DNA from: Rhodococcus sp. 06-235-1A
GTDB lineage: Bacteria; Actinomycetota; Actinomycetes; Mycobacteriales; Mycobacteriaceae
DNA length: 64,000 bases
NCBI RefSeq assembly: GCF_002258785.1
Contig: NZ_NOYI01000021.1
Location: forward strand, 186,001 to 250,000
Direction: 5' to 3'
Part shown: positions 17,036-25,409 of the stretch, one piece after another
How the letters are laid out: each line of letters begins with the position of its first letter
Position numbering within the stretch: position 1 is the first letter of the stretch
The notes under the pieces: generated by a model
What the model saw: the letters and a program-made list of their open reading frames with translations, nothing else
Told to the model about the DNA's origin: nothing
Database searches by the model: none
Position numbers and translations under genes: made by a program

Positions 17036-18442
17036 ATGTCCGATAGACGTACTCTCACCACCGGTCGAGTGGTATTTCTCGTGGTTGCTGCCGCCGCGCC
17101 GATGGCGGCCATGATCGGCAACGTACCGCTGGCTCTGATACGCGGAAACGGTGCCGGACTGCCCGCGGCATACGCGATCAGTGCCGTTGTGCTGCTGTGC
17201 TTTTCGGTGGGCTTCGCGGCGATTAGCCAGCAGGTGTACAGCACTGGTGCCTTCTACACCTACGTCGGTCTCGCACTGGGTAAGCCGCCCGGAGTTGCTG
17301 CCGCTTATGTCGCAGTTGTCGCGTATACCTCGCTGGCGTGCGGACTTTCGGGAGCATTCGGTTATTTCACACATCTGGTATTCGCCGATTCCGGTATCGA
17401 CATTCCCTGGTACGTCTTCACGGCAGCCGCTGTCGCAATTGTCGCTTTCCTGGGCTTCCGAAATGCCGATCTCTCGGCCAAGGTGTTGGGCACGCTGATG
17501 GTGCTCGAATTTGCTTTCCTGACGGTGTTCAACGTCCTGGTGGTGGGTGAGAAAGGCGCTGCGGCGGTACCACTGGAGTCGTTCACCCCCACGCAGGTGT
17601 TCTCCGGATCGCTGGGTATAGCGATGATGTTCGCCTTTTCGAGTTTCATCGGTTTCGAGTCCGCCGCTCTGTACGGCGAGGAAACCAAGGATCCCAGGCG
17701 CAGCATCCCGCGGGCGACGTTCATCGCCGTGACGCTCATCGCGGTCTTCTACGTGCTGACGAGTTGGATAATCGTCGGGGCAGCGGGCGGCGTCGATGCA
17801 CCGGAGCTGGCCAGGACCGAACTGGGCAATCTTCTGTTCACGCTGGCACAGCAGTACGGAGGAACGGTGCTGTACGACGGCACCGCGGTGCTGCTGTGCA
17901 CCAGTGTGCTCGCGTCGTATCTCGCCGTGCACAACGCGGCCAGTCGATACCTGTTCGCCCTCGGGCGTGAGCGCGTACTTCCGCTGCGGCTGGGCCGAAT
18001 TCACCCGAAGCACTCGAGCCCACACATCGGCAGCGTCACTGCCTCCGTCGTTGCTGCAGTGTCGCTCACGGTATTCGCGGTGACCGGTGCCGACCCGTAC
18101 CTGATCTATGCTGCCGGTGCGATCGGCCTCGGAACGCTGGGAGTGATTGCTCTGCAGGCTGCTGCGGCGCTGTCGGTGATGGTGTTCTTCGTCGGCCATC
18201 CGGATCGCTCGCTGTGGCGCACCGGCATCGCCCCCGGTATCGGCTTTGTCGGGTTCATGACCGGATTGGTGCTTGCCGGAACGCATTACAGCATCCTGAC
18301 CGGTTCCGATTCTGCGATCGTCAACGCGATTCCCGTGGTGCTGATCCTGGCCGCGATCCTCGGCGTACTGGTGGCATTGCGCATCAGGACCACGGACCCG
18401 GAGACCTACGCGGGCATCGCCGCGGCCTACATGCGTCAGTGA
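17036..18442 (+). CDS. APC-family amino acid/amine permease
   Basis: 468 aa, about 12 transmembrane segments, amino acid-polyamine-organocation superfamily. The N-terminal unwound helix motif is seen in LVVAAAAPMAAMIGNVPLAL. FSSFIGFESAALYGEETKDP is the TM6 region and loop with the hallmark E-x-x-x-P-R continuation (RRSIPRATF). It probably imports an amino acid or amine by proton symport; the substrate is not predictable. It is divergent from the small membrane gene, and its stop is immediately followed by the convergent flavoprotein stop, with no spacer. Confidence 0.92.
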   Translation: MSDRRTLTTGRVVFLVVAAAAPMAAMIGNVPLALIRGNGAGLPAAYAISAVVLLCFSVGFAAISQQVYSTGAFYTYVGLALGKPPGVAAAYVAVVAYTSLACGLSGAFGYFTHLVFADSGIDIPWYVFTAAAVAIVAFLGFRNADLSAKVLGTLMVLEFAFLTVFNVLVVGEKGAAAVPLESFTPTQVFSGSLGIAMMFAFSSFIGFESAALYGEETKDPRRSIPRATFIAVTLIAVFYVLTSWIIVGAAGGVDAPELARTELGNLLFTLAQQYGGTVLYDGTAVLLCTSVLASYLAVHNAASRYLFALGRERVLPLRLGRIHPKHSSPHIGSVTASVVAAVSLTVFAVTGADPYLIYAAGAIGLGTLGVIALQAAAALSVMVFFVGHPDRSLWRTGIAPGIGFVGFMTGLVLAGTHYSILTGSDSAIVNAIPVVLILAAILGVLVALRIRTTDPETYAGIAAAYMRQ

Positions 18443-19879
18443 TCAGCTGTTTCTGCGAGCCTCGAGGAGCCGGAGCCAGATCTCGCTGACCGTCGGGTAC
18501 GAGGGCACCGCGTGCCACAGGTCGTCGAGCGATACCTTGCCGACCACCGCGACGGTGGCCGCGTGAACGAGCTCGGCGACACCCGGCCCGACGAACGTCG
18601 CGCCCACGAGCGTGTCGGTGGCGCGGTCGATCACCAGCTGCGCGCGGCCCGAGTAATCGTCCTGCTGCAGAGACGAACCCGCGACGGCGATGTCCTGTGC
18701 CACTGTGTCGACATCGATGCCTTCTTGTCGGGCCTTTGCCTCGGTCAGTCCGACGGACGCCACCTCGACGGGCGTGAACACCACCTGGGGGATCTGGCCG
18801 TGGTCCGCGGTGGCGCGGAATCGCTTCTGGTCCAGCGGCTTTCCTTCGGCCCTTGCGGCAATGACGTCACCGGCCACCCGGCCCTGGTACTTACCCATGT
18901 GTGTCAACGGTGCGCGGCCGTTGACGTCACCCACTGCGTAGAGCCAGTCGTGACCAGGAACCGACAGGTGATCGTCGACGTCGATGTAGTGACCATCCTC
19001 GAGTCCGAGGCTCGACAAGCCGAGGTCCGAACTCGCCGGGGTTCGGCCTGCAGCGACCAGCACTTCGTCGGCGACCATCTCGCTGCCGTCGACGACGAGG
19101 GTCACCGGGCCGCCGTGAATTCGACCGATGCCGGTGTCGGCAGGGTTCTCTCGTGACACGGATTCGAGGGAGGCGTCGAGCATGATCGTTGCGCCGCGTC
19201 CCTTCAGCGCGTCGGCGACCAGCTCACCGGCGAACGGTTCGGAACCGGCGAGCAGAGACGATCCGCGCACGATCATCGTCACCTTCGCTCCGAGAGAGAG
19301 CAGCCAGGTGGCCGCCTCCGTCGCGACGACGCCACCGCCGATGACGGCGATGTGCCCGGGGGTCTCGTGAATGTTGGTGGCATCGCGGGAGATCCACGGC
19401 CGGGCGTCCCGCAGACCTGGTGTGTTCGGTACCGATGCGGTGGTTCCGGTGGCGAGAACGACGGCGTGCCGGGCGGTGATCGTGCGGCCGTCGACCTCGA
19501 CGGTCTTGGCCCCGGTGAGTCGCCCGTGGCCGCGGATCACCGAGATGCCGGCCGACTCGGCCCACGTCACCTGCGAGGAGTCGTCCAGGCTGTGGGTGTA
19601 GGACTCGCGCCGGGCCAGGACAGCGTCGGCATCGAGGGGCTGATCGCCGACCAGTTCCTTGACGCCCGGCATGTTCCGTGCGGTGTCGAGAACCTCGCTC
19701 GGACGCAGCAGAGCCTTGCTGGGCATGCATGCCCAGTAGGAGCATTCACCACCGAGGAGTTCGTGTTCGACGATCGCGGCAGTGCGTTCGCTGCCCTGTA
19801 TCGCGTACTGCGCAGCATTCTCGCCGACCGGTCCACCGCCGATAACGATGACATCGAATTCCGAACTCTCTGGGGCCAT
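18443..19879 (-). CDS. FAD-dependent pyridine nucleotide-disulfide oxidoreductase
   Basis: 478 aa flavoprotein of the dihydrolipoamide dehydrogenase/mercuric reductase class. FAD site GGGPVG at 14-19; redox pair CSYWAC with C46 and C51 inside GGECSYWACMPSKALLRP; NAD(P) site IAVIGGGVVATEAATWLLSL; second FAD motif YAVGDVNGRAPLTHMGKYQG. The usual C-terminal HxHPT active-site motif is replaced by HAVPSYPTVSEIWLRLLEA, so it belongs to a divergent subgroup and need not be a lipoamide dehydrogenase. Substrate unknown: a disulfide, metal or quinone. Stand-alone gene, divergent from the SDR with about 29 bp between. Confidence 0.9.
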   Translation of the reverse strand: MAPESSEFDVIVIGGGPVGENAAQYAIQGSERTAAIVEHELLGGECSYWACMPSKALLRPSEVLDTARNMPGVKELVGDQPLDADAVLARRESYTHSLDDSSQVTWAESAGISVIRGHGRLTGAKTVEVDGRTITARHAVVLATGTTASVPNTPGLRDARPWISRDATNIHETPGHIAVIGGGVVATEAATWLLSLGAKVTMIVRGSSLLAGSEPFAGELVADALKGRGATIMLDASLESVSRENPADTGIGRIHGGPVTLVVDGSEMVADEVLVAAGRTPASSDLGLSSLGLEDGHYIDVDDHLSVPGHDWLYAVGDVNGRAPLTHMGKYQGRVAGDVIAARAEGKPLDQKRFRATADHGQIPQVVFTPVEVASVGLTEAKARQEGIDVDTVAQDIAVAGSSLQQDDYSGRAQLVIDRATDTLVGATFVGPGVAELVHAATVAVVGKVSLDDLWHAVPSYPTVSEIWLRLLEARRNS

Positions 19880-19908
19880 TGCTCCACAGTGACATAGGCT
19901 CGCCGGTT

Positions 19909-20667
19909 ATGGCGACCACTCGGAACAAGATTCTGATCACCGGAGCGAGTTCGGGGCTCGGGGAGGAGATGGCCAGACGGTTCGCCGCCATGGGCCGCGA
20001 TCTGGCGTTGTGCGCCCGGCGAGTGGAGCGGCTCGACGAACTTCGGGTCGAGTTGCTGCACCAGAACCCGAACATCACGGTCTCGGTCCGCGCCCTCGAT
20101 GTCACCGATCACGACGCCGTGGTCGAGGTGTTCGGCACCCTGCGCGACGAACTGGGCGGACTCGATCGAGTGATCGTCAACGCCGGACTCGGCAAAGGCT
20201 CGAAGATCGGGACCGGGCGGGCCGAGGCCAACCTGCAGACCGCACGCACCAACTTCGTCGGGGCCCTGTCGCAGGCCGAAGCCGCACTGTCGATCTTCAG
20301 AGAGCAGAAGCGCGGGCACCTGGTGTTCGTCTCGTCCATCAGCGCCGACCGGGGGCTACCGGGAGCCAAGGCGTCCTACTCGGCGAGCAAGGCGGCTGTG
20401 GCCTCGCTTGGCGAATCGCTGGCAACCGAGCTGGCGAGAACCGACATCGCCGTCACCACCCTGTTGCCGGGCTTCATCGCCACCGACATGTCCGCCAAGG
20501 CGGGCGACAGTGCCGCTCTCACAGCCACTCTGGACCAGGGCGTGACCGCCATGGTCGACGCGATCGAGAGCGAAACCCGCCGCGCCGCGCTGCCCGGCCT
20601 CAAGTGGCGAGGCATCGACGCGGCGCTGCGGTTCCTGCCGAACGTGCTGACGGATCGAATGGTCTGA
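19909..20667 (+). CDS. Short-chain dehydrogenase/reductase
   Basis: 252 aa classical SDR. The NAD(P) motif TGASSGLGEEMARRF is at the N-terminus, NAG in VIVNAGLGKG, the catalytic Ser in FVSSISADRG and YSASK for Tyr and Lys. The basic residues after strand 2 (CARRVERL) suggest NADPH. Starting at ATG 19909 gives the normal short N-terminus; the reading from 19879 overlaps the divergent flavoprotein. In the equivalent position to Rv0945 of M. tuberculosis. Substrate unknown. Confidence 0.92.
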   Translation: MATTRNKILITGASSGLGEEMARRFAAMGRDLALCARRVERLDELRVELLHQNPNITVSVRALDVTDHDAVVEVFGTLRDELGGLDRVIVNAGLGKGSKIGTGRAEANLQTARTNFVGALSQAEAALSIFREQKRGHLVFVSSISADRGLPGAKASYSASKAAVASLGESLATELARTDIAVTTLLPGFIATDMSAKAGDSAALTATLDQGVTAMVDAIESETRRAALPGLKWRGIDAALRFLPNVLTDRMV

Positions 20668-20671
20668 CTAC

Positions 20672-20776
20672 TGCAGGAGTGGAGCCTGCCGGAACGACCA
20701 GATTTATGCAGGAGTGGAGCCTGCAGGAACGACCTGATTTATGCAGGAGTGGAGCCTGCAGGAACGACCAGATCTA
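20672..20776. repeat. Three tandem 35-bp repeats, each with a small hairpin
   Basis: Units at 20672-20706, 20707-20741 and 20742-20776, identical except for one or two substitutions per unit. Each begins TGCAGGAGTGGAGCCTGC and ends near GACCAGATTTA. The first half is self-complementary (TGCAGG, 7-nt loop, CCTGCA). The array lies between the convergent SDR and DUF2630 genes, and the last unit contains the DUF2630 stop codon. It may act as a bidirectional terminator or represent a palindromic intergenic repeat that expanded locally. Confidence 0.9.
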
Positions 20777-21019
20777 TTGCAAGTACCCCTCGACTTGGTC
20801 GACGCTGTTGGCGGTTGCGGTATCGGGGTCCTTGCCTGCGTCGATGCGCGCGCGGCGCTGGCGAAGCAGGTCCCAGCACTGATCGAGGGCGTGTTCGAGG
20901 GATGCCAGCTCGGCCTTCTCGGTGCTCGGGTCGATGTCGCCGGCCTGGGTCTCACTGCGGAGCTTGTGCTCGGTGGCGATGAGCTGCTGGATCTTGGTGT
21001 GGATATCGTGCTCGTTCAT
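20774..21019 (-). CDS. DUF2630 family protein
   Basis: 81 aa, almost entirely helical and charged. The conserved family core is LDQCWDLLRQRRARIDAGKD followed by the C-terminal SVDQVEGYLQ. DUF2630 proteins are small actinobacterial cytoplasmic proteins with no established function. The stop codon lies within the third unit of the tandem repeat array. The next gene on the same strand ends 16 bp upstream, so they may share a transcript. Confidence 0.88.
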   Translation of the reverse strand: MNEHDIHTKIQQLIATEHKLRSETQAGDIDPSTEKAELASLEHALDQCWDLLRQRRARIDAGKDPDTATANSVDQVEGYLQ

Positions 21020-21035
21020 GGCGACAACGGTAGAC

Positions 21036-22286
21036 CTACCAGGGTTTACCGGCCAGGTTTCGCGTCGCCAGGGCTCGTTGCACCGCCGAGGCGAGCTCGG
21101 CCGACGATCCCACCAGGTCGTCGTCGGTGGATACGAGGGAGAGCGTGTAGCTGCCGTTCAGCCGGGAGATGTAGGTCGACATTCTGATGGTGGACTCCGT
21201 GCCCCGCGGATCGGGGTGAATCGCCCGGGTGGCCAGCCCGCACGATCGGTGGGGGCCGAGGGTGGTGACGGCTCTTGGGATATCGCCGATGTTGGAGCAC
21301 AACACTTCTCCCCGTCCCGGTGTCGACGTCAATTTCGCGGCGATGCGATGGGGGAGTAGCTGAACGATCTCGGGCGGATAGCCGGCCGGCGCTCCGACGG
21401 GAGCTCCGAATGCGGTCTTGCACGCCACCCGGATTGCTGCGGGCGAATCGTCTCCACGGACGGCGACGGTGGCCATGCCGATCGGATTGGCGTCACCGGA
21501 TCCGGTGCGGAAGGGGATGTCGACGGTCACGGCTGGTGAGCCGAGCTCGCTCATCGTGGCAGCCACGACGGAGACGAACAAGGAGTTGGCCGAACCGCCG
21601 ACACGCTCTGCTGCCGAGTCCCATTCCGCGGCATCGATATCGACGATCACCGCGCGCATCTGCCGCGCCCGGTGCGGGGCGACGCCGCCGGTGTCGGCGG
21701 TGGTGAACGCACGCAGTTCGGCCCGGGCCTTCTTGCTGACCCATAACTTCGCTGTCGCTGCGATGGATCGAACGAGGACGGTCAGGATCATCGAGATCGC
21801 GTCCTTCGCATCCGAGCCGGGGTGCAGGACCGGGGCGGGTGCCGAGTTGCTGGAGAACGCCTGTGCGGCAGCATTTATCAGACCGTGAGCATCGGCCAGC
21901 GCATGCGAACACACCAGGGACACCACGGTGCCACCGTGTGCGAGGGGAGCGGCCGTCAAGCGCCAGCCGGGCCCGTACTGCGGGTCGAGTGGAACATCGG
22001 CCTGACCATCGGCCCACTCGATGATGTCGTCTACCGCGTCGGTGCCGTACTCGAGCGGAAACGACTCGGTCGAGATGTCCCAGCGGAGTCGAGCGCCGGG
22101 TATGCGGGGCTTGGCGACTGTCCGCCCGAGGTGCCCGAGGGCCAGGTCATCGTGTACCCGGCCGAGCTCGTGCCTGCTCACCGTATCGCTTGAGCGCCAG
22201 ATTCCCTGCAGTGCAATGGGAATGCCGTATCCACGATGGGTGCGGAGAAAGATCTCGTCGATCACCGACAAGCGTGTCGAGATCAT
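21036..22286 (-). CDS. HXXXD-type acyltransferase / condensation-like protein
   Basis: 416 aa from ATG 22286, which overlaps the crotonase stop (ATGA). The chloramphenicol-acetyltransferase-like fold is indicated by the catalytic HxxxD in CSHALADAHG, preceded by a conserved N-terminal start (RLSVIDEIFLRTHRGYG), and by the SNIGDIPRAV segment, which matches the C-terminal N-x-G-D/P pattern of condensation and wax-ester-synthase-like families. Such proteins transfer acyl groups from CoA or carrier proteins. Coupling to an enoyl-CoA hydratase-family gene supports an acyl-CoA substrate, but donor and acceptor are unknown. Confidence 0.75.
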   Translation of the reverse strand: MISTRLSVIDEIFLRTHRGYGIPIALQGIWRSSDTVSRHELGRVHDDLALGHLGRTVAKPRIPGARLRWDISTESFPLEYGTDAVDDIIEWADGQADVPLDPQYGPGWRLTAAPLAHGGTVVSLVCSHALADAHGLINAAAQAFSSNSAPAPVLHPGSDAKDAISMILTVLVRSIAATAKLWVSKKARAELRAFTTADTGGVAPHRARQMRAVIVDIDAAEWDSAAERVGGSANSLFVSVVAATMSELGSPAVTVDIPFRTGSGDANPIGMATVAVRGDDSPAAIRVACKTAFGAPVGAPAGYPPEIVQLLPHRIAAKLTSTPGRGEVLCSNIGDIPRAVTTLGPHRSCGLATRAIHPDPRGTESTIRMSTYISRLNGSYTLSLVSTDDDLVGSSAELASAVQRALATRNLAGKPW

Positions 22287-23047
22287 GGAATCGGGGTGCC
22301 GTGGCGTCCCGCGCCCGAGACGAACCTGCTCGCGCCGGAGAGCGCGTCGGCGGTGATCGAGATGGCACCGTGTCGAAATTCGTTCTTCAGAGCGGACTCT
22401 TCGTCGAGGCCGTCCTGTTCGAGTACGGACAGTCGATCCTCGCGCATGCAGGTCTGCGGCAGCAGAGCCAGTTCGGCGGCCAAGGCCTCCGCTTCGGAGC
22501 GGGCCCGTCCCACCGGAACCACTCGGGTGATCAGACCGATGTTCAGGGCCTCCTGTGCATCGACGGCGCGACCGGTGAGGATCATGTCCATCGCCCGTCC
22601 GGTACCGACGATGCGCGGCAATCGCACTGTGCCGCCGTCGATCAGGGGAACGCCCCAGCGGCGGCAGAACACGCCGAATGTGGCGTCGTCCTCGGCGATG
22701 CGGAGGTCGCACCACAGCGCGAGTTCCAGTCCGCCCGCGACGGCGTATCCCGAGACCGCGGCGATGACCGGCTTGGACAACCGCATTCGCGTCGGGCCCA
22801 TCGGGCCGTCCCCGTGTTCGGTCGCGTGATTCGAGCGTGGAGTGCCCAGTGCTTTCAGGTCGGCTCCCGAGCAGAACGTTCCGCCCTCGCCCCACAGCAC
22901 TGCTACCGAGGCGGATTCGTCGGCGTCGAACTCCTCGAACGCCTGGATCAACTCCTGGGCGGTGGGGCCATCGACGGCATTGCGTGCCTCGGGGCGCGAC
23001 AGGACGACGGTGGTGACGGGGCCTGATCGTTCGATCCGTACCGGCAT
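22283..23047 (-). CDS. Enoyl-CoA hydratase/isomerase (crotonase) family protein
   Basis: 254 aa. Crotonase fold with oxyanion-hole segments FCSGADLKALG (around 60-70) and SGYAVAGGLELALWCDLRIA. The stretch FGVFCRRWGVPLIDGGTVRL replaces the region that carries the second catalytic Glu in true hydratases, so it may be an isomerase, hydrolase or lyase of the superfamily rather than a beta-oxidation hydratase. First gene of a two-gene unit with the HXXXD protein, divergent from the TetR regulator. Confidence 0.92.
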   Translation of the reverse strand: MPVRIERSGPVTTVVLSRPEARNAVDGPTAQELIQAFEEFDADESASVAVLWGEGGTFCSGADLKALGTPRSNHATEHGDGPMGPTRMRLSKPVIAAVSGYAVAGGLELALWCDLRIAEDDATFGVFCRRWGVPLIDGGTVRLPRIVGTGRAMDMILTGRAVDAQEALNIGLITRVVPVGRARSEAEALAAELALLPQTCMREDRLSVLEQDGLDEESALKNEFRHGAISITADALSGASRFVSGAGRHGTPIP

Positions 23048-23078
23048 ATCTGTGAACCCTACTCGAGTACTCTTGCGT

Positions 23079-23101
23079 GAAGCAATGAATCAGTGCTTCA
23101 A
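23079..23101. promoter_or_regulatory. Inverted-repeat operator between crotonase and TetR genes
   Basis: TGAAGCA and TGCTTCA form a perfect 7-9-7 inverted repeat, with an additional TGAATCA half-site in between (TGAATCA, g, TGCTTCA). It covers the divergent gap of about 60 bp between the crotonase start and the TetR start. This is the normal location for a TetR autoregulatory operator that would control both transcripts. Confidence 0.6.
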
Positions 23102-23108
23102 TCCTTGC

Positions 23109-23711
23109 ATGCCCTATCGCCGAACCCCCGCGGTGCAAGCCAGACTCGACGCCGGTCGCGAGAAGCTGTTCGCCGCGGCCATCGAGGTGCTCTCGTCGCA
23201 GGGATACGCGGGGCTGTCGATCGCGTCGGTCGCTGCGGCCGCAGGGGTGTCCGCCGGCAGCGTCTACACGCATTTCGAGGGCAAGTCGGACTTGGTGGTC
23301 GCCATCTTTCGCGAGGTCTGTGGACGAGAGGTCGCCGCAGTGGTCGCCGTTTCCGGGCACGGCAGCACCGCCGAGCGGGTGACGGCCGTGGTGCAGACCT
23401 TCGCCGGACGCGCCCTGAAGAACCGGACGATGGCGTATGCCCTGCTGGCCGAACCGGTGGACCCGGCCGTCGACGCCGAGCGGTTGGTGTTTCGACAGAA
23501 ATTCACCGATGCATTCGCCGACGCGATCGTGGCAGGTATCGAAGCCGGAGAAATCCCCGAGCAGGACGCGGCTATCTCGGCAGCAGCGCTGGTCGGTGCC
23601 GTCGGCGAAGTGATGGTCGGCCCGCTGTCCTCCCACGAATCGGTGGATCCAATACCCAGTCTCGTCGCATTGTCGTTGCGCGCGTTAGGAGTTCGAGATG
23701 GACACGCATGA
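23109..23711 (+). CDS. TetR-family transcriptional regulator
   Basis: 200 aa from ATG 23109; an ATG at 23085 is also in frame but sits inside the palindromic operator, so the later start is preferred. N-terminal helix-turn-helix at about 12-60 (VLSSQGYAGLSIASVAAAAG, VSAGSVYTHFEGKSDLV). The C-terminal ligand domain is helical and variable. It overlaps the acyl-CoA dehydrogenase gene by 14 nt and is divergent from the crotonase unit, so it probably regulates both sides in response to an acyl-CoA or fatty acid. Confidence 0.92.
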   Translation: MPYRRTPAVQARLDAGREKLFAAAIEVLSSQGYAGLSIASVAAAAGVSAGSVYTHFEGKSDLVVAIFREVCGREVAAVVAVSGHGSTAERVTAVVQTFAGRALKNRTMAYALLAEPVDPAVDAERLVFRQKFTDAFADAIVAGIEAGEIPEQDAAISAAALVGAVGEVMVGPLSSHESVDPIPSLVALSLRALGVRDGHA

Positions 23712-25314
23712 GGTATTCAACCAGGCCGTCGACCTGACGCCCTACGACACCTCCGAGGACCCGTCGCTGCTCGATGGCCTGGAGCGGGCCGGTGGCGGCT
23801 GGGCGCTCGACGAGGTTCGGCAGCTGGGAGCCCTCGCCGGTGGTGCGGCGGCACAGGAGTGGGGCAGGCTCGCGAACGAGAACCCGCCCGTGTTGAAGAC
23901 CCACGATCGCTACGGGCACCGAATCGACGAGGTGGAATTTCATCCGCACTGGCACGATCTGATGACCGTCGCCGTCGAGCACGGACTGCATGCCAGCCCC
24001 TGGACCGACAATCGCGTGGGTGCACATGTTGCCCGCGCAGCGAAGTTCTACGTCTGGGGACAGACCGAGGCCGGCCATATGTGCCCCATCTCGATGACCT
24101 ACGCCGTTGTTCCGGCTTTGCGGCACAACCCCTCTCTGGCAGCACAATACGAGCCGCTGTTGGCCTCGCGGGAATACGATTTCGGTCTGCGTGTCCCGTC
24201 CGAGAAACGTGGACTGATCGCAGGTATGTCGATGACGGAGAAGCAGGGCGGATCCGACGTCCGCGCCAACACCACCACAGCCACTCCGTCGTCGGACGGA
24301 ACGTACTCGATCACCGGCCACAAGTGGTTCACGTCCGCCCCGATGTCGGACATGTTTCTCACGCTGGCGCAGGCACCGGGCGGGCTGTCGTGTTTCATGC
24401 TGCCGCGCGTCCTGCCCGACGGCACCCGCAATCGAATGATGCTGCAGCGCTTGAAGGACAAGCTGGGCAACAAGTCGAATGCATCCGGCGAGCTCGAGTA
24501 TCACGGGGCGACGGGCTGGCTCGTCGGTGAAGAGGGCCGCGGAGTGCGCACCATCATCGAGATGGTCAACATGACCAGGCTGGACTGCGTCATCGGGTCG
24601 GCGGCGGGAATTCGCAACGCCACCGTCCGCGCGGTTCATCATGCCCGGCACCGAGCCGCGTTCGGCGCTCAGCTGATCGATCAGCCACTGATGCGAAACG
24701 TGCTGGCGGACTTGACCATCGAATCCGAGGCCGCGACCGCCGCCATGATTCGTCTGGCGCAGGCCACCGACGGCTCGGCCCGCGGGGACGAGCAGGAGAG
24801 TGCGCTGCGCCGAATCGCGTTGGCCATCACCAAGTATTGGGTGTGCAAGCGGGCACCGGCGCATGCTGCCGAAGCCCTCGAATGTCTCGGCGGCAACGGC
24901 TATGTCGAAGAATCGGGTATGCCTCGGTTGTTCCGCGAATCGCCGCTGATGTCGATCTGGGAAGGATCGGGCAACGTTGCCGCACTCGATTCCCTGCGTG
25001 CATTGGCCCGCCAACCCGACAGTGTCGAGGCCTTCTTCGGTGAGATCGGCCAGGCGTCGGGCGTGGATTCTCGGCTGGACGACGCCATCGCGCGCGTCGG
25101 CAAGGAACTCTCCGACACCTCCGACATGGAGTACCGGGCCAGGCGAGTCGTCGAACTGATGGCTCTGACCTTCCAGGGCGCGCAACTGGTCATGCACGGG
25201 AATCCCGCTGTGGCCGATGCCTTCTGTGCCACTCGACTCGACCGCGACTGGGGCATCGCCTTCGGCACCCTGCCGACGGGTGTCGATACCTCAGCTGTGT
25301 TGGCGCGGGTGTGA
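23698..25314 (+). CDS. AidB-like acyl-CoA dehydrogenase
   Basis: 538 aa, FAD-dependent acyl-CoA dehydrogenase superfamily, close in length and sequence pattern to E. coli AidB (isovaleryl-CoA dehydrogenase activity, DNA-binding, alkylation response). Shared stretches: RLANENPPVLKTHDRYGHRI, MSMTEKQGGSDVRANTT, GHKWFTSAPMSD, LERLKDKLGN-like LQRLKDKLGNKSNAS, and LGGNGYVEESGMPRLFRESP with IWEGSGN. AGGAG at 23687-23691 supports the start. The gene overlaps the preceding TetR regulator, suggesting it is a target of that regulator. Whether it protects DNA or simply oxidises acyl-CoAs cannot be told. Confidence 0.88.
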   Translation: MDTHEVFNQAVDLTPYDTSEDPSLLDGLERAGGGWALDEVRQLGALAGGAAAQEWGRLANENPPVLKTHDRYGHRIDEVEFHPHWHDLMTVAVEHGLHASPWTDNRVGAHVARAAKFYVWGQTEAGHMCPISMTYAVVPALRHNPSLAAQYEPLLASREYDFGLRVPSEKRGLIAGMSMTEKQGGSDVRANTTTATPSSDGTYSITGHKWFTSAPMSDMFLTLAQAPGGLSCFMLPRVLPDGTRNRMMLQRLKDKLGNKSNASGELEYHGATGWLVGEEGRGVRTIIEMVNMTRLDCVIGSAAGIRNATVRAVHHARHRAAFGAQLIDQPLMRNVLADLTIESEAATAAMIRLAQATDGSARGDEQESALRRIALAITKYWVCKRAPAHAAEALECLGGNGYVEESGMPRLFRESPLMSIWEGSGNVAALDSLRALARQPDSVEAFFGEIGQASGVDSRLDDAIARVGKELSDTSDMEYRARRVVELMALTFQGAQLVMHGNPAVADAFCATRLDRDWGIAFGTLPTGVDTSAVLARV

Positions 25315-25347
25315 TTCCGCGGATCTGAGGGGATCTGCGGGGCATCG

Positions 25348-25409
25348 GCTCCCCACATTTGGATTTGTGACGCCGATCGGAGTCGATTATCCGAAACTGG
25401 GGAGCTGAT
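25348..25409. repeat. Hairpin repeat A1 (62 bp), 3' flank of DUF559 gene
   Basis: Direct copy of repeat A2 (26406-26467): 53 of 62 positions are identical. Arms GCTCCCCACATTTGGA and TCCGAAACTGGGGAGC pair over 13 of 16 positions around a ~27-nt loop containing GACGCCGATCGGAG. The DUF559 stop codon and its last six residues (QLPSFG) are encoded by the right arm. It begins about 33 bp after the convergent acyl-CoA dehydrogenase stop and may terminate both genes. Confidence 0.9.

Noticed and set aside
16724..18286. 520-codon minus-strand open frame opposite the APC permease
   Set aside because: Low-complexity charged shadow of a well-supported transporter gene.
20672..20776. CRISPR-like short direct repeats
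   Set aside because: The units are contiguous with no spacers, and no cas genes are nearby.
21036..23636. 866-codon minus-strand open frame
   Set aside because: Two thirds is antisense or out of frame to the crotonase and TetR genes; only 21036-22286 has protein-family features.
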